The position numbers and the translations under genes were made by a program. This document shows positions 25,515 to 34,626 of a stretch of 64,000 nt of DNA, piece by piece. The notes below the pieces were generated by a model. The model made no database searches. It had not been told where the DNA came from and worked only from the letters and a program-made list of their open reading frames with translations. Each line of letters starts with the position of its first letter. Position 1 is the first letter of the stretch. Origin of the DNA: Flavobacterium dauae (GTDB taxonomy: Bacteria > Bacteroidota > Bacteroidia > Flavobacteriales > Flavobacteriaceae); assembly GCF_004151275.2 (NCBI RefSeq), contig NZ_CP130821.1, forward strand, positions 124,001-188,000. Reading direction: 5' to 3'.

Positions 25515-26505
25515 AAGCAAAAAGCTTAGATAATCTAAACAGAAAAAAATCAATTTTTCTAACACCTCTAAATTGTGATCTAAAAGCTTTAATTTTAGCA
25601 TTAAAAGCCTCTGCTGATGCATTGGTGCTTCGATTATCGAAATAGTTTAGTATTGATTGGTAATTACCCTTTATGGTATTGAGAACAATATTGAAGTTTT
25701 TAAAGCCCGCTTCTTCTACTTTTCTATACCAATGTGCTAATTTTAGCATAGCACTATTTTTATCGTTTTTACTATTGTAGATAGTTCGTAGTTGTGCGGA
25801 TAAAGAATATGCTGTTTTAATATCGGGATATAATTTAAATAGGATTTCGGCTCTTTCTTCTTGATTTTTTGTCCATTTTTCTCTTGATTTATACAGTAAA
25901 TAACGGCTTCTGACCAACAATTGCTTTACAGTATCGCCATTGTTTAAAATTGGTGGGTTATATGTTTTGTTTTCTGATTTAGCTTGTAGTACGGCTTGAT
26001 TTTCTTTATCCATAGCTTCCCATCGATGCTTTATTCTAAGTTCTTGTAACGCTTCTAAGGTTAATTTTTGCACGTGGAAACGATCTGTCACTTGTACTGC
26101 TTTTGGAAAACATTTTTTGGCTATTAACTTCATAGAATTAGCCATATCTAAAGTAATTTCAATAACTGCTTGTCTTTTTTTTAAATCTATTTTACTAATA
26201 TGTTCAATAACTTGTTCTGTTTTGGTTCCGGCAATAATGGCAACTAATGATCCTTTTTTACCCTTGGCTTTTTTATTGGTAACAATGGTATAAAGTTCGC
26301 CTTGAGACAAGGCTACTTCGTCAATTGCCAAATGCGTACCAATGTTTTGGGGGTAAACAATCCATTGATGAGCGTGTTCCTTGGGTTGCCAAGTGCTAAA
26401 TGAGCTGAGATGTTTTTTATATTGCCTTTGAAGTTTTTTGCCGTTAACGCCAAAGAACCCTCCGATAGTTTTACAATTAACAGCTGTGTTATCTATTAAT
26501 TTCTT
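25513..26505 (-). CDS. IS transposase, catalytic DDE part (ISL3-like), no own ATG
   Basis: The open frame from 26505 gives a product of about 330 residues: KKLIDNTAVNCKTIGGFFGV, then the DDE domain LAIDEVALSQGELYTIVTNK, VIEITLDMANSM and VTDRFHVQKL, then a C-terminal STNASAEAFNAKIKAFRSQF segment. There is no ATG in the first 58 codons; a TTG at 26331 is possible but falls inside the catalytic domain. The frame overlaps the N-terminal ORF by 17 bases in the +1 frame over an A-rich tract (TTTTTTAAAAGAAA), so a frameshift-made fusion is the likely active product. It could instead be a mutation. Confidence 0.82.
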   Translation of the reverse strand, partial: KKLIDNTAVNCKTIGGFFGVNGKKLQRQYKKHLSSFSTWQPKEHAHQWIVYPQNIGTHLAIDEVALSQGELYTIVTNKKAKGKKGSLVAIIAGTKTEQVIEHISKIDLKKRQAVIEITLDMANSMKLIAKKCFPKAVQVTDRFHVQKLTLEALQELRIKHRWEAMDKENQAVLQAKSENKTYNPPILNNGDTVKQLLVRSRYLLYKSREKWTKNQEERAEILFKLYPDIKTAYSLSAQLRTIYNSKNDKNSAMLKLAHWYRKVEEAGFKNFNIVLNTIKGNYQSILNYFDNRSTNASAEAFNAKIKAFRSQFRGVRKIDFFLFRLSKLFA

Positions 26506-26839
26506 TTAAAAAAGCCGCAAATTCTTGCGTCATACGGGTTCCTTTAGCTACTAACTGCCAATTTCTTTTAACTATTTCGCCGGTGTTTTTGTTTGTCCAA
26601 CGACGGCGTTTAATGTGTAAATAAACAAGCTTGCCTCTAAGAGGAAAGTCTTGAATGGTAATTTCATCCAAAAAACCTTTAGATACTAAATCTTCAGAGT
26701 TAAACTCTTTTGGAGGGCTTAATTTTTCTTCAAAATATAGATGTAGGTTTTCTTCTGAATTTTTAAAAGAGTTCAAATCAAAATGATCAACCAAAAAGGT
26801 AGGTAAAATAAGTTTTAATAATTCTAGATATGCTTCCAA
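26489..26839 (-). CDS. IS N-terminal ORF (ISAon1 N-terminal-region type)
   Basis: The 116-residue product, from a TTG start, begins EAYLELLKLILPTFLVDHFD and contains DEITIQDFPLRGKLVYLHIK, RRRWTNKNTGEIVKRNW and GTRMTQEFAAFLKEI, as in the N-terminal-region proteins that precede ISAon1-type transposases in Bacteroidota. It supplies the DNA-binding part. The end overlaps the catalytic ORF in a different frame. No ATG is available upstream because an in-frame stop lies five codons before the TTG. Confidence 0.82.
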   Translation of the reverse strand: MEAYLELLKLILPTFLVDHFDLNSFKNSEENLHLYFEEKLSPPKEFNSEDLVSKGFLDEITIQDFPLRGKLVYLHIKRRRWTNKNTGEIVKRNWQLVAKGTRMTQEFAAFLKEINR

Positions 26840-26879
26840 GCTTAATTGTTTTTAGCAAATATCTGTTTTTTTTATTAAT

Positions 26880-26905
26880 CTTCCCCCAGGTTTTGAGCTT
26901 GATCC
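26880..26905 (-). repeat. Right terminal inverted repeat of the insertion sequence
   Basis: The reverse complement reads GGATCAAGCTCAAAACCTGG, then GGGAAG. It shares 15 perfect bases with the left end and lies 40 bases upstream of the first transposase ORF. Confidence 0.8.
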
Positions 26906-26949
26906 ATTCAATGCTCTTTATTTTTAAAATATTGAAAATCTATAGAACC

Positions 26950-26986
26950 CCCTTTAAAACCAATGGTTTTAAAGGGATTTCTTTTT
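26950..26986 (+). terminator. Plus-strand intrinsic terminator between the IS and sbcC
   Basis: The perfect 12-bp stem CCCTTTAAAACC/GGTTTTAAAGGG has a 3-base loop and a T-rich tail. No plus-strand gene ends here now. It may catch read-through toward sbcC or be left from before the IS inserted. Confidence 0.75.
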
Positions 26987-27104
26987 CTATTGAAGTTGAA
27001 TTAAGTAGAATGAAATTGAAAAAATGAATAGAATTATACAAATACTATACAATTATTTTGTTTTTAGGATAGTGTCACGTAAACAATGTTTTAAGTGAAA
27101 TTGG

Positions 27105-30100
27105 CTAAACAACTTTAATTAAACTTCCGTCTTCATCGGTTTTAGTGATTTGTAATGCAACTGGAATGCGCTCTTTTAGTTCTTCAACGTGCGAAATAAT
27201 TCCAACAATACGGTTTTCTTTGTGCAGGTTGTTTAGCGTTTCAAACACAATATTAACCGATTCGGCATCTTGTGTTCCAAAACCTTCGTCGATAAAAAAG
27301 AAATTTTTACTTGCCAGCGAATTTGTTTGCACACTTTCTGCCAACGCCAGTGCCAAACTCAGCGAAACCTGAAACGATTGTCCGCCCGAAAGCGTTTTCA
27401 CGCTGCGTGTTCTGCCTTCGTTTAAATAATCAATCACTTCAAAATCGTTTGCATCGTTGACTTGTAAACTCAATTGGTTTCGAGTCATTTTTCGGAAACG
27501 TACATTGGCATTTTCACACAATTGTTTCAAATAAATCGACGATACATATTGAACAAAACCAGCACCTTTAAACAAATTACCCATTGTTTTTAGGTTTTCT
27601 GCTCGCTTTTTGAGTTGATCTAATGTTATCAACAATTCCTTTTTCTGATTGAAAGCTTCGGTTAAACGAGTAATTTCTGCGTTGGTTTTGGTCACGTTTT
27701 CGGTTGCGGTTTTTAATTCGCTTTCGGCAGTTTCAAAATCTTTTTCGTACTGATGATAAGCTGCTTTATTGAAAAATTCATCTTTTAGTTTGGTTTCCAA
27801 TTCTTTAATTTGGTTGTTCAGTGTTTTGTACGCAACCGTAAATTCTTCAATTTCTTTCCGAATAACTTCTGTATTCAAGTTTAAATGAAGTATTTCAACA
27901 ACTTTTTCTTTGTTTTCAATATTTTGATCGACCAGATTTTTGTTGAAAAGATCATTTAATTCCACAAGATTTTTGTTCAAGTTTGCTAGTTGAATTTCTT
28001 CTGATGAAATGCTTGCTTTTTGAACTTCAATTTGCGTATTTAACTGATTAAACTGCTGATTGTACAAAGTAAAATCATTTTCTGTTTTCTGATTAAACGC
28101 TTTTAAATCGTTTAATTTTTGTTCGATTTCTTCAACAGAAAAATTATTAAAATCTGCGAAATCAAGAACTTTTAAATTGCTTAAATTCTGATTGATTTGC
28201 GTTTGTTTTTCCGCTTCGTCTAACTTAAATTTTTCTAACGCTTTTTTATATTTTTCTGCTGTTTTCTGCTGATTTTCTAAATTGAATCTTTGTTCTGAAA
28301 TAAATTTATTTCTAAGCTCGATTTGTTTTGTTAAATCAAACGAAGTTTGTTTTTTATGCTGAAAATCCTCAAAATCATCTGCATTAAAATCGGTCCAAAT
28401 GAAGCCTGCGTTGAGTTGAACAATTTGATTTTTTAAATCTTCTAAACGATTGTTTTCGTTTGAAAAGTGATCTTGAAACATTGTTAACTTCTGAATTTTT
28501 TGTCGAATTTTATTAGCAAATTCCACATAATTATTCTGCTTCTCTTCAACTAAATTTATCTCGTTCTGAATTTCGTTTAAATTCAGTGTAACATCGTTCA
28601 ACGTTAAAATTTCCGGATGTTCTAACGAACCACAAAGCGGACAAGCCTCGCCGTTGTGCAGGTTGTGCGCAAAATGTGCTAATTCTTGCTGCACCTGAAA
28701 CGATTGTAACTTTGAAGTCAATTCCTTCTTTTGTCGTGAAAAAGTATCGTTTAAAACTTTTACGTCATTTTCAAAAGTTAAAACGTCAATTTTATCACTT
28801 TTTAATTCATTTTCAATTAGCTGAATTTCGCTTTTTAACTGATTGTTCTTCTGTTCTTGCAGATCCCAATCTTTCTCTAAATGTTGTTTTTTGCTAAACC
28901 AATCGCCAACATTGATTAAAACAGTGGTTTCAATCTGTTTTTTAGCAAGATCGTTTATTTCTTTTTCGGTTTCTTTTATGGTTTGCTGCAGTTGATTAAC
29001 AACTTTTTCAATTTCGCTTACTTTAATTTCGCCGTTAGAAGTTCTGTTTTTCAACTCCACAACATCAATTGTAAACTGAAGTATTTTCGCAATAAAATCT
29101 AAATCGTTTTCTTGTAAACGTTTGTTTGGCAAATCGTTAAAGTATGGTTTTAATTCGTTAATAGCAGTTTCAATTTTAAGAAAATTGGCTTCAGAATGTT
29201 GTAAAAGTGCTTTGTCTTTTGCTAATTGATCGGTTTTTTCTTGAATCTCACTTTCGGTTTTTTTACTGTCAACCAACAATTGATTAAACGTTTTATAAAC
29301 GCGTTCGTAAATTTCAAGCTGCGTTTTCTTTTGATCAATTTCTGGTTTTTGATTGTTGTATTCTGTAAACTGATTTTTCTTATTTTGTAACGATTCAAAA
29401 TCGGTTTTCAACGATTTTAAATGCTGTAATTTATCGTTTATCGCTTTAAAAACAGTTTGTTTTTCGGTTTGAATTGTCTCTTCTTCTAAAAGTTTTCCTT
29501 TTAAAATCATAATGTTTTCTTCGGAAACTTCATCGTAACCCGACAATTTACCTTCTAATTGATTTAATTGGGTAAGATTTTTACTGTTTAAAACCGATAC
29601 TTTATCAGACAGATCAAATCGATAAAGTTTAAAAATTTCTTTCATCATCTGGGTTCTGTCTTTGGCTCCCAATTCTATAAATTCTTTAAACTGACCTTGC
29701 GGAATAATGATGGTTCGTTTAAAATTATCATAACTTAAACCAACAATTTCTTGTGCGTTGCTATGATTCAGCGGAAGCCAATTTTCATTTATCCATTCAT
29801 AAAAAACAACCGTTGGTGATTTAATATCGTCAAACCGTTTGGAATTTCGTTTAAATTCACGCGTTACCCGAAATAGTTTGTCCTCGTAATTATAAAAATC
29901 GAACGCAATAAACGCTGTGTCCGATTTTAAATTCATCATATTGTACGCACGTTTGTCTTTGGCATTCAACCGTTCGGTTTCTCCATACAACGCAAAAGTA
30001 ATGGCTTCTAAAATAGATGATTTTCCCGAGCCAACCGAACCAAAAATGCCGAATAAACCTGCATTTATCAGGTTTTCAAAATCAATGGTTTGTCTTTTTT

Positions 30101-30143
30101 GGTACGAATATAAACCTTCTATGGTGAGTTTAATTGGGATCAT
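27105..30143 (-). CDS. sbcC: Exonuclease SbcC (Rad50-like ATPase)
   Basis: ATPase subunit of the SbcCD nuclease, which opens hairpins and cleaves protein-blocked DNA ends. The 1012-residue SMC-like protein has Walker A GIFGSVGSGKSSILEAI near residues 33-49, long coiled coils (about 180-480 and 540-850), the zinc hook CPLC in the middle (GEACPLCGSLEHPE, near residue 505), and at the end the ABC signature KTLSGGQSFQVSLSLALALA followed by Walker B FFIDEGFGTQD. It follows sbcD by 59 bases in the same direction. Confidence 0.95.
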   Translation of the reverse strand: MIPIKLTIEGLYSYQKRQTIDFENLINAGLFGIFGSVGSGKSSILEAITFALYGETERLNAKDKRAYNMMNLKSDTAFIAFDFYNYEDKLFRVTREFKRNSKRFDDIKSPTVVFYEWINENWLPLNHSNAQEIVGLSYDNFKRTIIIPQGQFKEFIELGAKDRTQMMKEIFKLYRFDLSDKVSVLNSKNLTQLNQLEGKLSGYDEVSEENIMILKGKLLEEETIQTEKQTVFKAINDKLQHLKSLKTDFESLQNKKNQFTEYNNQKPEIDQKKTQLEIYERVYKTFNQLLVDSKKTESEIQEKTDQLAKDKALLQHSEANFLKIETAINELKPYFNDLPNKRLQENDLDFIAKILQFTIDVVELKNRTSNGEIKVSEIEKVVNQLQQTIKETEKEINDLAKKQIETTVLINVGDWFSKKQHLEKDWDLQEQKNNQLKSEIQLIENELKSDKIDVLTFENDVKVLNDTFSRQKKELTSKLQSFQVQQELAHFAHNLHNGEACPLCGSLEHPEILTLNDVTLNLNEIQNEINLVEEKQNNYVEFANKIRQKIQKLTMFQDHFSNENNRLEDLKNQIVQLNAGFIWTDFNADDFEDFQHKKQTSFDLTKQIELRNKFISEQRFNLENQQKTAEKYKKALEKFKLDEAEKQTQINQNLSNLKVLDFADFNNFSVEEIEQKLNDLKAFNQKTENDFTLYNQQFNQLNTQIEVQKASISSEEIQLANLNKNLVELNDLFNKNLVDQNIENKEKVVEILHLNLNTEVIRKEIEEFTVAYKTLNNQIKELETKLKDEFFNKAAYHQYEKDFETAESELKTATENVTKTNAEITRLTEAFNQKKELLITLDQLKKRAENLKTMGNLFKGAGFVQYVSSIYLKQLCENANVRFRKMTRNQLSLQVNDANDFEVIDYLNEGRTRSVKTLSGGQSFQVSLSLALALAESVQTNSLASKNFFFIDEGFGTQDAESVNIVFETLNNLHKENRIVGIISHVEELKERIPVALQITKTDEDGSLIKVV

Positions 30144-30202
30144 AAATTAATTCTGTAAGGGATTGAACAAAGAGAAAAGATGATAGACGAAAGACATTGC
30201 TT

Positions 30203-31417
30203 TTATCTTTCACTATTATTTAAAACTTCATTAAACAAATCCATTAATTCGTTATTTGGTTCTTGGTTGGCGTTTTTAGATTTGAAATAATCTTTAAATA
30301 AATCTTTAATGTCTTGATTTAGATTGATTTCTTTTGTAGAAATTTCATCTAAACCGCTACTTTTTACTTTCGGAATTAAATGCACAATACCCGAATGTGC
30401 CTGAAAAATGGCTTTGCGTTCATCGGTTGTTAAAAAAGCATCGGTTTCCATAGTCAATTCCACCAAAGTATCCGGATTTTGTAACAGCCAGCTTACTGCA
30501 TCATCAACCAGTTGAAAGGTTTTACGAAGCAACGCTTTTCCTTTGGTAAGATTTACTTTATTAAAATTTACAGCTTGATTTGGTTGTGCATTGATGATGG
30601 ATACATATTTGGTTTGACCGGCTTCGCTAAAACTGTAACACAAAGGCGATGAAGCATAAACAACCGGTTTTTGATCAGTTCCAATGTTGTTAAACGCGTG
30701 TAAATGACCCAATGCGGTATATTGAATTTGCGGAGGAATACAATCGGAATACACCATATCTGCATTTCCAATTTTAATAGGTTTTTCGCCTTCGGGCTCT
30801 TCTAAAACTTCTGTACCACGTTTGTTCATATATAAATGCGATATCAACAAGTTTACACCTTTATCGTCACAAAATTCATTGGCGATTTTTGTCCATTGAT
30901 CTTTTAAAACACTATTCAGTTGCTCTTCTTTTTCTTCTCCAAAATAGTGTTTTAAACGGATTTCGTTTGCATAAGCTGTATGGATGATTCTAATTGGGAA
31001 ATCAATGTTTTTTATGTTTAGTTCGATAAAACCTTCGGTAGATTTTTCGATTTTAAAATGATCTAACTTAAACAGATCAATCTTTTCATTAGGATAACCA
31101 ATCAGTACAATTCCACATTCACGTGCTAAAGGATCGGGTGCGTTGATGCGATCGGGCGAATCATGATTGCCTGCAATGGCAATTACAGGTCGTTTTGCGT
31201 TATTTGTAAGTCGTTTTAAAGTTTTGTAAAACAAATCAACCGCTTCAACCGCCGGATTAAAAGCATCAAACAAATCGCCGGCAATTAAAACCAAATCTAC
31301 ATTTTCGCGATCGGCAATTTCTACGATTTCGTTCATTACTTCAATCTGTTCTTCAAATCGTGAAAAACCGTCTAAACGTTTCCCTAAATGCCAATCGGCG
31401 GTATGCAGAATTTTCAT
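30203..31417 (-). CDS. sbcD: Exonuclease SbcD (Mre11-like nuclease)
   Basis: Nuclease subunit of SbcCD. The 404-residue product has the metallophosphoesterase motifs ILHTADWHLGKRLDG, LVLIAGDLFDAFNP, AIAGNHDSPDRI, LLISHLYMNKRG and TALGHLHAFN, giving the two-metal site. The C-terminal part (about 285-400) is the SbcD cap and SbcC-binding region. It starts one base after the stop of a small basic ORF and is probably co-transcribed with it and with sbcC. Confidence 0.95.
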   Translation of the reverse strand: MKILHTADWHLGKRLDGFSRFEEQIEVMNEIVEIADRENVDLVLIAGDLFDAFNPAVEAVDLFYKTLKRLTNNAKRPVIAIAGNHDSPDRINAPDPLARECGIVLIGYPNEKIDLFKLDHFKIEKSTEGFIELNIKNIDFPIRIIHTAYANEIRLKHYFGEEKEEQLNSVLKDQWTKIANEFCDDKGVNLLISHLYMNKRGTEVLEEPEGEKPIKIGNADMVYSDCIPPQIQYTALGHLHAFNNIGTDQKPVVYASSPLCYSFSEAGQTKYVSIINAQPNQAVNFNKVNLTKGKALLRKTFQLVDDAVSWLLQNPDTLVELTMETDAFLTTDERKAIFQAHSGIVHLIPKVKSSGLDEISTKEINLNQDIKDLFKDYFKSKNANQEPNNELMDLFNEVLNNSER

Positions 31418-31418
31418 A

Positions 31419-31577
31419 TTATTCTTGTTGTAAATCTTTATTATTTTGCTGGTTGAACTGTTGCTGAATTTGTTTTAAGCGTTCCTTTCGAAGTGCCTCT
31501 GAACTGCTTGCCTTCTGCTTTTTCTGGTCAACCTTTTTCTTATGTGCCAGTCGGTTGGTTTCGTTTCTTCTTCCCAT
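31419..31577 (-). CDS. Small basic protein upstream of sbcD, function unknown
   Basis: A 52-codon frame starting at ATG 31577 reads MGRRNETNRLAHKKKVDQKK, then QKASSSEALRKERLKQ and ends in a Gln/Asn-rich stretch (QQQFNQQNNKDLQQE). It is Lys/Arg-rich, without signal peptide. It lies 26 bases after the YchJ-like gene and ends one base before sbcD, so the spacing is operon-like. I do not recognise a family. Confidence 0.55.
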   Translation of the reverse strand: MGRRNETNRLAHKKKVDQKKQKASSSEALRKERLKQIQQQFNQQNNKDLQQE

Positions 31578-31603
31578 ATCAAATATAAATTGAAGTTATG
31601 ACA

Positions 31604-31987
31604 TTAATTGTCGTTTAAAAATTCGCCCGAAACATAATACCAGCGATCGTTCATTTTTTGAAAAACCGATAATTCGTGATGCAGTTGTTCGTTTTGATCC
31701 TGATCTATATAATAAGCTTTAAATTCCACTTGATTTATTGTTGGCAGATTTACAATTTCCAGTTTTATCCATTGATTGATTTCGCCCCATTCCTGAAGTT
31801 CTTCCTTAGTATGAAACTTACGCTTTGCGGGTAAAGTGGTATTCATTAAATAATTGCCGTTTGGAATGGTGAATGCCGAAAAACGCGAACGCATTAAGGC
31901 TTCGGCAGTAGGAGCGTATTTTTCCTTAGTATGATAAGGTTCACAGCATTCTGCATATAATTTATTGGAACAGCAAGGGCAATTCAT
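31604..31987 (-). CDS. YchJ-family SEC-C metal-binding protein
   Basis: The 127-residue product starts with a SEC-C type zinc motif (MNCPCCSNKLYAECCEPYH) followed by the YchJ domain (APTAEALMRSRFSAFTIPNG, FKAYYIDQDQNEQLHHELS, FQKMNDRWYYVSGE). The frame runs six codons further upstream; the ATG at 31987 matches the family start. It lacks the second C-terminal zinc motif found in Escherichia coli YchJ. Role unknown, cytoplasmic. Confidence 0.88.
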   Translation of the reverse strand: MNCPCCSNKLYAECCEPYHTKEKYAPTAEALMRSRFSAFTIPNGNYLMNTTLPAKRKFHTKEELQEWGEINQWIKLEIVNLPTINQVEFKAYYIDQDQNEQLHHELSVFQKMNDRWYYVSGEFLNDN

Positions 31988-32013
31988 AGTATAACGTTTT
32001 TTCAAAAATACGC

Positions 32014-32046
32014 ATAAAAAAAGAGGCGTAATTGCCTCTTTTCCTC
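32014..32046 (-). terminator. Terminator between the DUF2059 gene and the YchJ-like gene
   Basis: The 7-bp stem AAGAGGC/GCCTCTT has a 6-base loop and T runs on both strands. It lies directly after the DUF2059 stop (minus strand). Confidence 0.8.
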
Positions 32047-32060
32047 TTTTTTTGTATTGA

Positions 32061-32495
32061 TTATTGTTCTTTTTCCATTTCCTCTAGTTTTACAGGGTCG
32101 CCGTATTTCATTACGATTCCTTGTAAAGACATTCCCATTTCTTCTTGAATTTTGTTTGCTTTTTCTTGAAAAGCAACAGCATCTTTTGGTGCAATTGGTT
32201 CTGGTGCAGCATTGCTTTCTATGCTTTTGTTTAATTTGTTCAGATCTTCGGCTGTATAGTTTTCGTTTACTAAATTTTCAAAATCTGTGATAAATGTGTT
32301 TACCAAACCATCAAATTCTGTATTGAATTTTTCAAGATTTTCGTTAAGAATAAGATTGGTTATACCGGTTTTTGTCTGGTCTAAACTTTCTTTCATTTTA
32401 AGATTCTTAATATATGCTTTTGCTTCTGGCGAAGCTTGTGCAAAACCAATCTGTATCGCAAAGAAAGCGAAACATACGTACAATAATTTTTTCAT
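32061..32495 (-). CDS. Secreted DUF2059-like protein
   Basis: The 144-residue product has a signal peptide (MKKLLYVCFAFFAIQIGFAQ) and a helical mature part with SPEAKAYIKNLKMKESLDQT and MGMSLQGIVMKYGDP. It is weakly similar in plan to the neighbouring DUF2059 gene (LQGLLMKYM), so the two are probably diverged paralogues. Expected in the periplasm. No activity is known. Terminators lie on both sides. Confidence 0.72.
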   Translation of the reverse strand: MKKLLYVCFAFFAIQIGFAQASPEAKAYIKNLKMKESLDQTKTGITNLILNENLEKFNTEFDGLVNTFITDFENLVNENYTAEDLNKLNKSIESNAAPEPIAPKDAVAFQEKANKIQEEMGMSLQGIVMKYGDPVKLEEMEKEQ

Positions 32496-32565
32496 AGTTA
32501 ATTTATTTAAAAGAATAAAGTTATAATAAAAACGTAAGTTATTACCAACTTTAACGTTATTTATT

Positions 32566-32598
32566 AAAAAAAAGAGGTCTTTTAAAACCTCTTTTTTG
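32566..32598 (-). terminator. Terminator between the two DUF2059-type genes
   Basis: AAAAGAGGT/ACCTCTTTT stem with A/T runs on both sides, just after the stop of the 139-residue DUF2059 gene. Confidence 0.8.
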
Positions 32599-32603
32599 TT
32601 TCA

Positions 32604-33023
32604 TTATTGCATGTATTTCATTAACAATCCTTGTAATTGCATTCCCCATTCCTGACCAGCTTTCATTTGATCTTTGGTCATTTTAGGAGTTACTTCCTGA
32701 ATTTTTTTACCAACCGGAGAATTGTAAAATTCAATCATTTTTTTAACATCATCGTGCGTATAATGTTTCATCATTACATTTGCCATTTTATCATATAAAC
32801 TTGGCAATGTTGCTTCAATTTCTTTCTTTAATGTTGCACTTTTGTCAGCAGGAAGCTGAAGTTTTTCTAACATAGGTTCAAGGACAGCAGTAACTTGTGC
32901 TGCAGAACCCGATAGTTTTATATATTCAACAACATCCTTTTTAAAATCAGCCGATTGAGCCGATTGAGCCGATGCAAACTGTACTGCAAACAACATAGTT
33001 GCAGCTATAACTAATTTTCTCAT
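32604..33023 (-). CDS. DUF2059 domain-containing exported protein
   Basis: The 139-residue product starts MRKLVIAATMLFAVQFASAQ (signal peptide) and carries DUF2059: KDVVEYIKLSGSAAQVTAVL, then MMKHYTHDDVKKMIEFYNSP and VGKKIQEVTPKM. The frame is open 55 codons further upstream, but that part overlaps the dehydrogenase gene antisense to nothing useful; the ATG at 33023 gives the signal peptide. It follows the ALDH7 stop by 7 bases. Periplasmic, function unknown. Confidence 0.85.
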   Translation of the reverse strand: MRKLVIAATMLFAVQFASAQSAQSADFKKDVVEYIKLSGSAAQVTAVLEPMLEKLQLPADKSATLKKEIEATLPSLYDKMANVMMKHYTHDDVKKMIEFYNSPVGKKIQEVTPKMTKDQMKAGQEWGMQLQGLLMKYMQ

Positions 33024-33030
33024 TTTTTTA

Positions 33031-34551
33031 TTATATATTAAAGTTAATTCCTTGTGCCAATGGCAGTTCTGTACCGTAATTAATGGTGTTTGTTTGTCGA
33101 CGCATATATACTTTCCACGCATCAGAACCCGATTCGCGTCCGCCACCTGTTTCTTTTTCACCACCAAAAGCACCACCAATTTCGGCACCAGATGTTCCGA
33201 TGTTCACATTTGCGATACCACAATCAGATCCGGCGTGCGACAAGAACAATTCTGCTTCGCGCAAATTATTTGTAAAAATTGAAGATGATAATCCTTGAGG
33301 AACTCCGTTTTGCATATCAATCGCCTCTTCAATAGTGCGGTATTTTATTACATATAAAATTGGTGCAAAAGTTTCTTCCTGTACAATCTCAAATTCGTTT
33401 TTAGCTTCAATGATACACGGTTTTACATAACATCCGCTTTCGTAACCGGCACCTTCTACCACACCGCCTTCTACCACAATTTTACCGCCTTCGGCTTTTG
33501 CTTTTTCAATAGCTTTTAAGTAATCTTCAACAGCTTTGGTATCAATAAGCGGACCTACGTGATTTGCAGCATCTAAAGGATTACCAATTTTTAACTGACC
33601 ATACGCATTTTTCAATGTTTCGATTGTTTTATCATACACACTTTCGTGAACAATCAATCTGCGGGTTGATGTACAACGTTGTCCGGCAGTTCCTACAGCT
33701 CCGAAAACAGCTCCTACCAATACCATATTCAGATCAGAATGTTCAGATACGATAATGGCATTGTTTCCGCCTAATTCTAAAATAGTTTTACCAAAACGTT
33801 CTGCAACTGTTTTTGATACGTGGCGACCAATACGCGTAGATCCTGTGAAAGAAACCAAAGGAATACGTTTGTCGTTATTCATTAAATCACCCGAAGCATT
33901 TCCTGTAACTAAACAGCTTACACCTTCTGGTACATTATTTTTCTCGAATACTTTTGTGATGATGTTTTGACATGCAATAGCACATAAAGGTGTTTTTGAA
34001 CTTGGTTTCCAAACGCAAACATCGCCACAAACCCACGCCAAGGCAGCATTCCAAGACCAAACGGCTACAGGGAAGTTAAAAGCAGAAATAATTCCTACAA
34101 TTCCAAGCGGATGATACTGCTCGTACATACGGTGCATTGGTCGTTCTGAGTGCATGGTTAAACCGTACAACTGGCGAGATAAACCAACAGCAAAATCACA
34201 GATGTCTATCATTTCCTGAACTTCACCTAAACCTTCTTGTAAGCTTTTACCCATTTCATAAGAAACCAAACGTCCTAAAGCATCTTTATTTTCACGTAAA
34301 GCTTCTGCAACCTGGCGTACAATTTCGCCACGTTTTGGTGCCGGAACCAAACGCCATTCTTTAAAAGCCTTTTCGGCTGTTGCGATTACTTTTTCATAGT
34401 CGCTGTTTGATGTGGTTTGAATTGTTCCAATTAATGAACCGTTTACCGGTGTGTAAGAAGAAATTTCTGTTCCGTTTGCAAACCATTGAGATCCTGTTGA
34501 TGACCCCAAGTTTGTATTGTTTAAGCCTAATTGCGATAAAATTGTTTTCAT
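33031..34551 (-). CDS. Aldehyde dehydrogenase, ALDH7 (antiquitin-like) family
   Basis: NAD-dependent oxidation of a semialdehyde; the ALDH7 branch acts on alpha-aminoadipate semialdehyde in lysine catabolism. The 506-residue product has [40 protein letters not shown], catalytic Glu in LELGGNNAI, catalytic Cys in [12 protein letters not shown], and [13 protein letters not shown]. It lies 75 bases after 3-hydroxyanthranilate dioxygenase in the same direction, so a role in tryptophan-to-acid catabolism is also conceivable, but the motifs fit ALDH7 rather than the aminomuconate-semialdehyde (ALDH8) type. Confidence 0.88.
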   Translation of the reverse strand: MKTILSQLGLNNTNLGSSTGSQWFANGTEISSYTPVNGSLIGTIQTTSNSDYEKVIATAEKAFKEWRLVPAPKRGEIVRQVAEALRENKDALGRLVSYEMGKSLQEGLGEVQEMIDICDFAVGLSRQLYGLTMHSERPMHRMYEQYHPLGIVGIISAFNFPVAVWSWNAALAWVCGDVCVWKPSSKTPLCAIACQNIITKVFEKNNVPEGVSCLVTGNASGDLMNNDKRIPLVSFTGSTRIGRHVSKTVAERFGKTILELGGNNAIIVSEHSDLNMVLVGAVFGAVGTAGQRCTSTRRLIVHESVYDKTIETLKNAYGQLKIGNPLDAANHVGPLIDTKAVEDYLKAIEKAKAEGGKIVVEGGVVEGAGYESGCYVKPCIIEAKNEFEIVQEETFAPILYVIKYRTIEEAIDMQNGVPQGLSSSIFTNNLREAELFLSHAGSDCGIANVNIGTSGAEIGGAFGGEKETGGGRESGSDAWKVYMRRQTNTINYGTELPLAQGINFNI

Positions 34552-34626
34552 TGCTTTTTGCGGTAGTTTATACCTTAAATATTTAATGATTGTTTGTAAT
34601 TGACTAAGTTAATAAAATCTGATGAA

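Larger units (their letters stand above)
25490..26905 (-). mobile_element. Insertion sequence, ISL3/ISAon1-like, two ORFs
   Basis: A 1416-bp element bounded by inverted repeats that begin GGATCAAGCTCAAAA (left at 25490, right ending at 26905); the two ends share 15 perfect bases and continue with partial match (GTTGGGGATTAA against CCTGGGGGAAGATTAA). It encodes a small N-terminal ORF and a DDE transposase ORF on the minus strand. I see no obvious target duplication in the immediate flanks. It lies between the tRNA terminator and sbcC. Confidence 0.85.

Noticed and set aside
26495..26510. Classic -1 slippery site T TTA AAA in the IS
   Set aside because: The heptamer is present, but the -1 frame meets a stop two codons later; the catalytic frame is +1, so this site as such does not explain a fusion.
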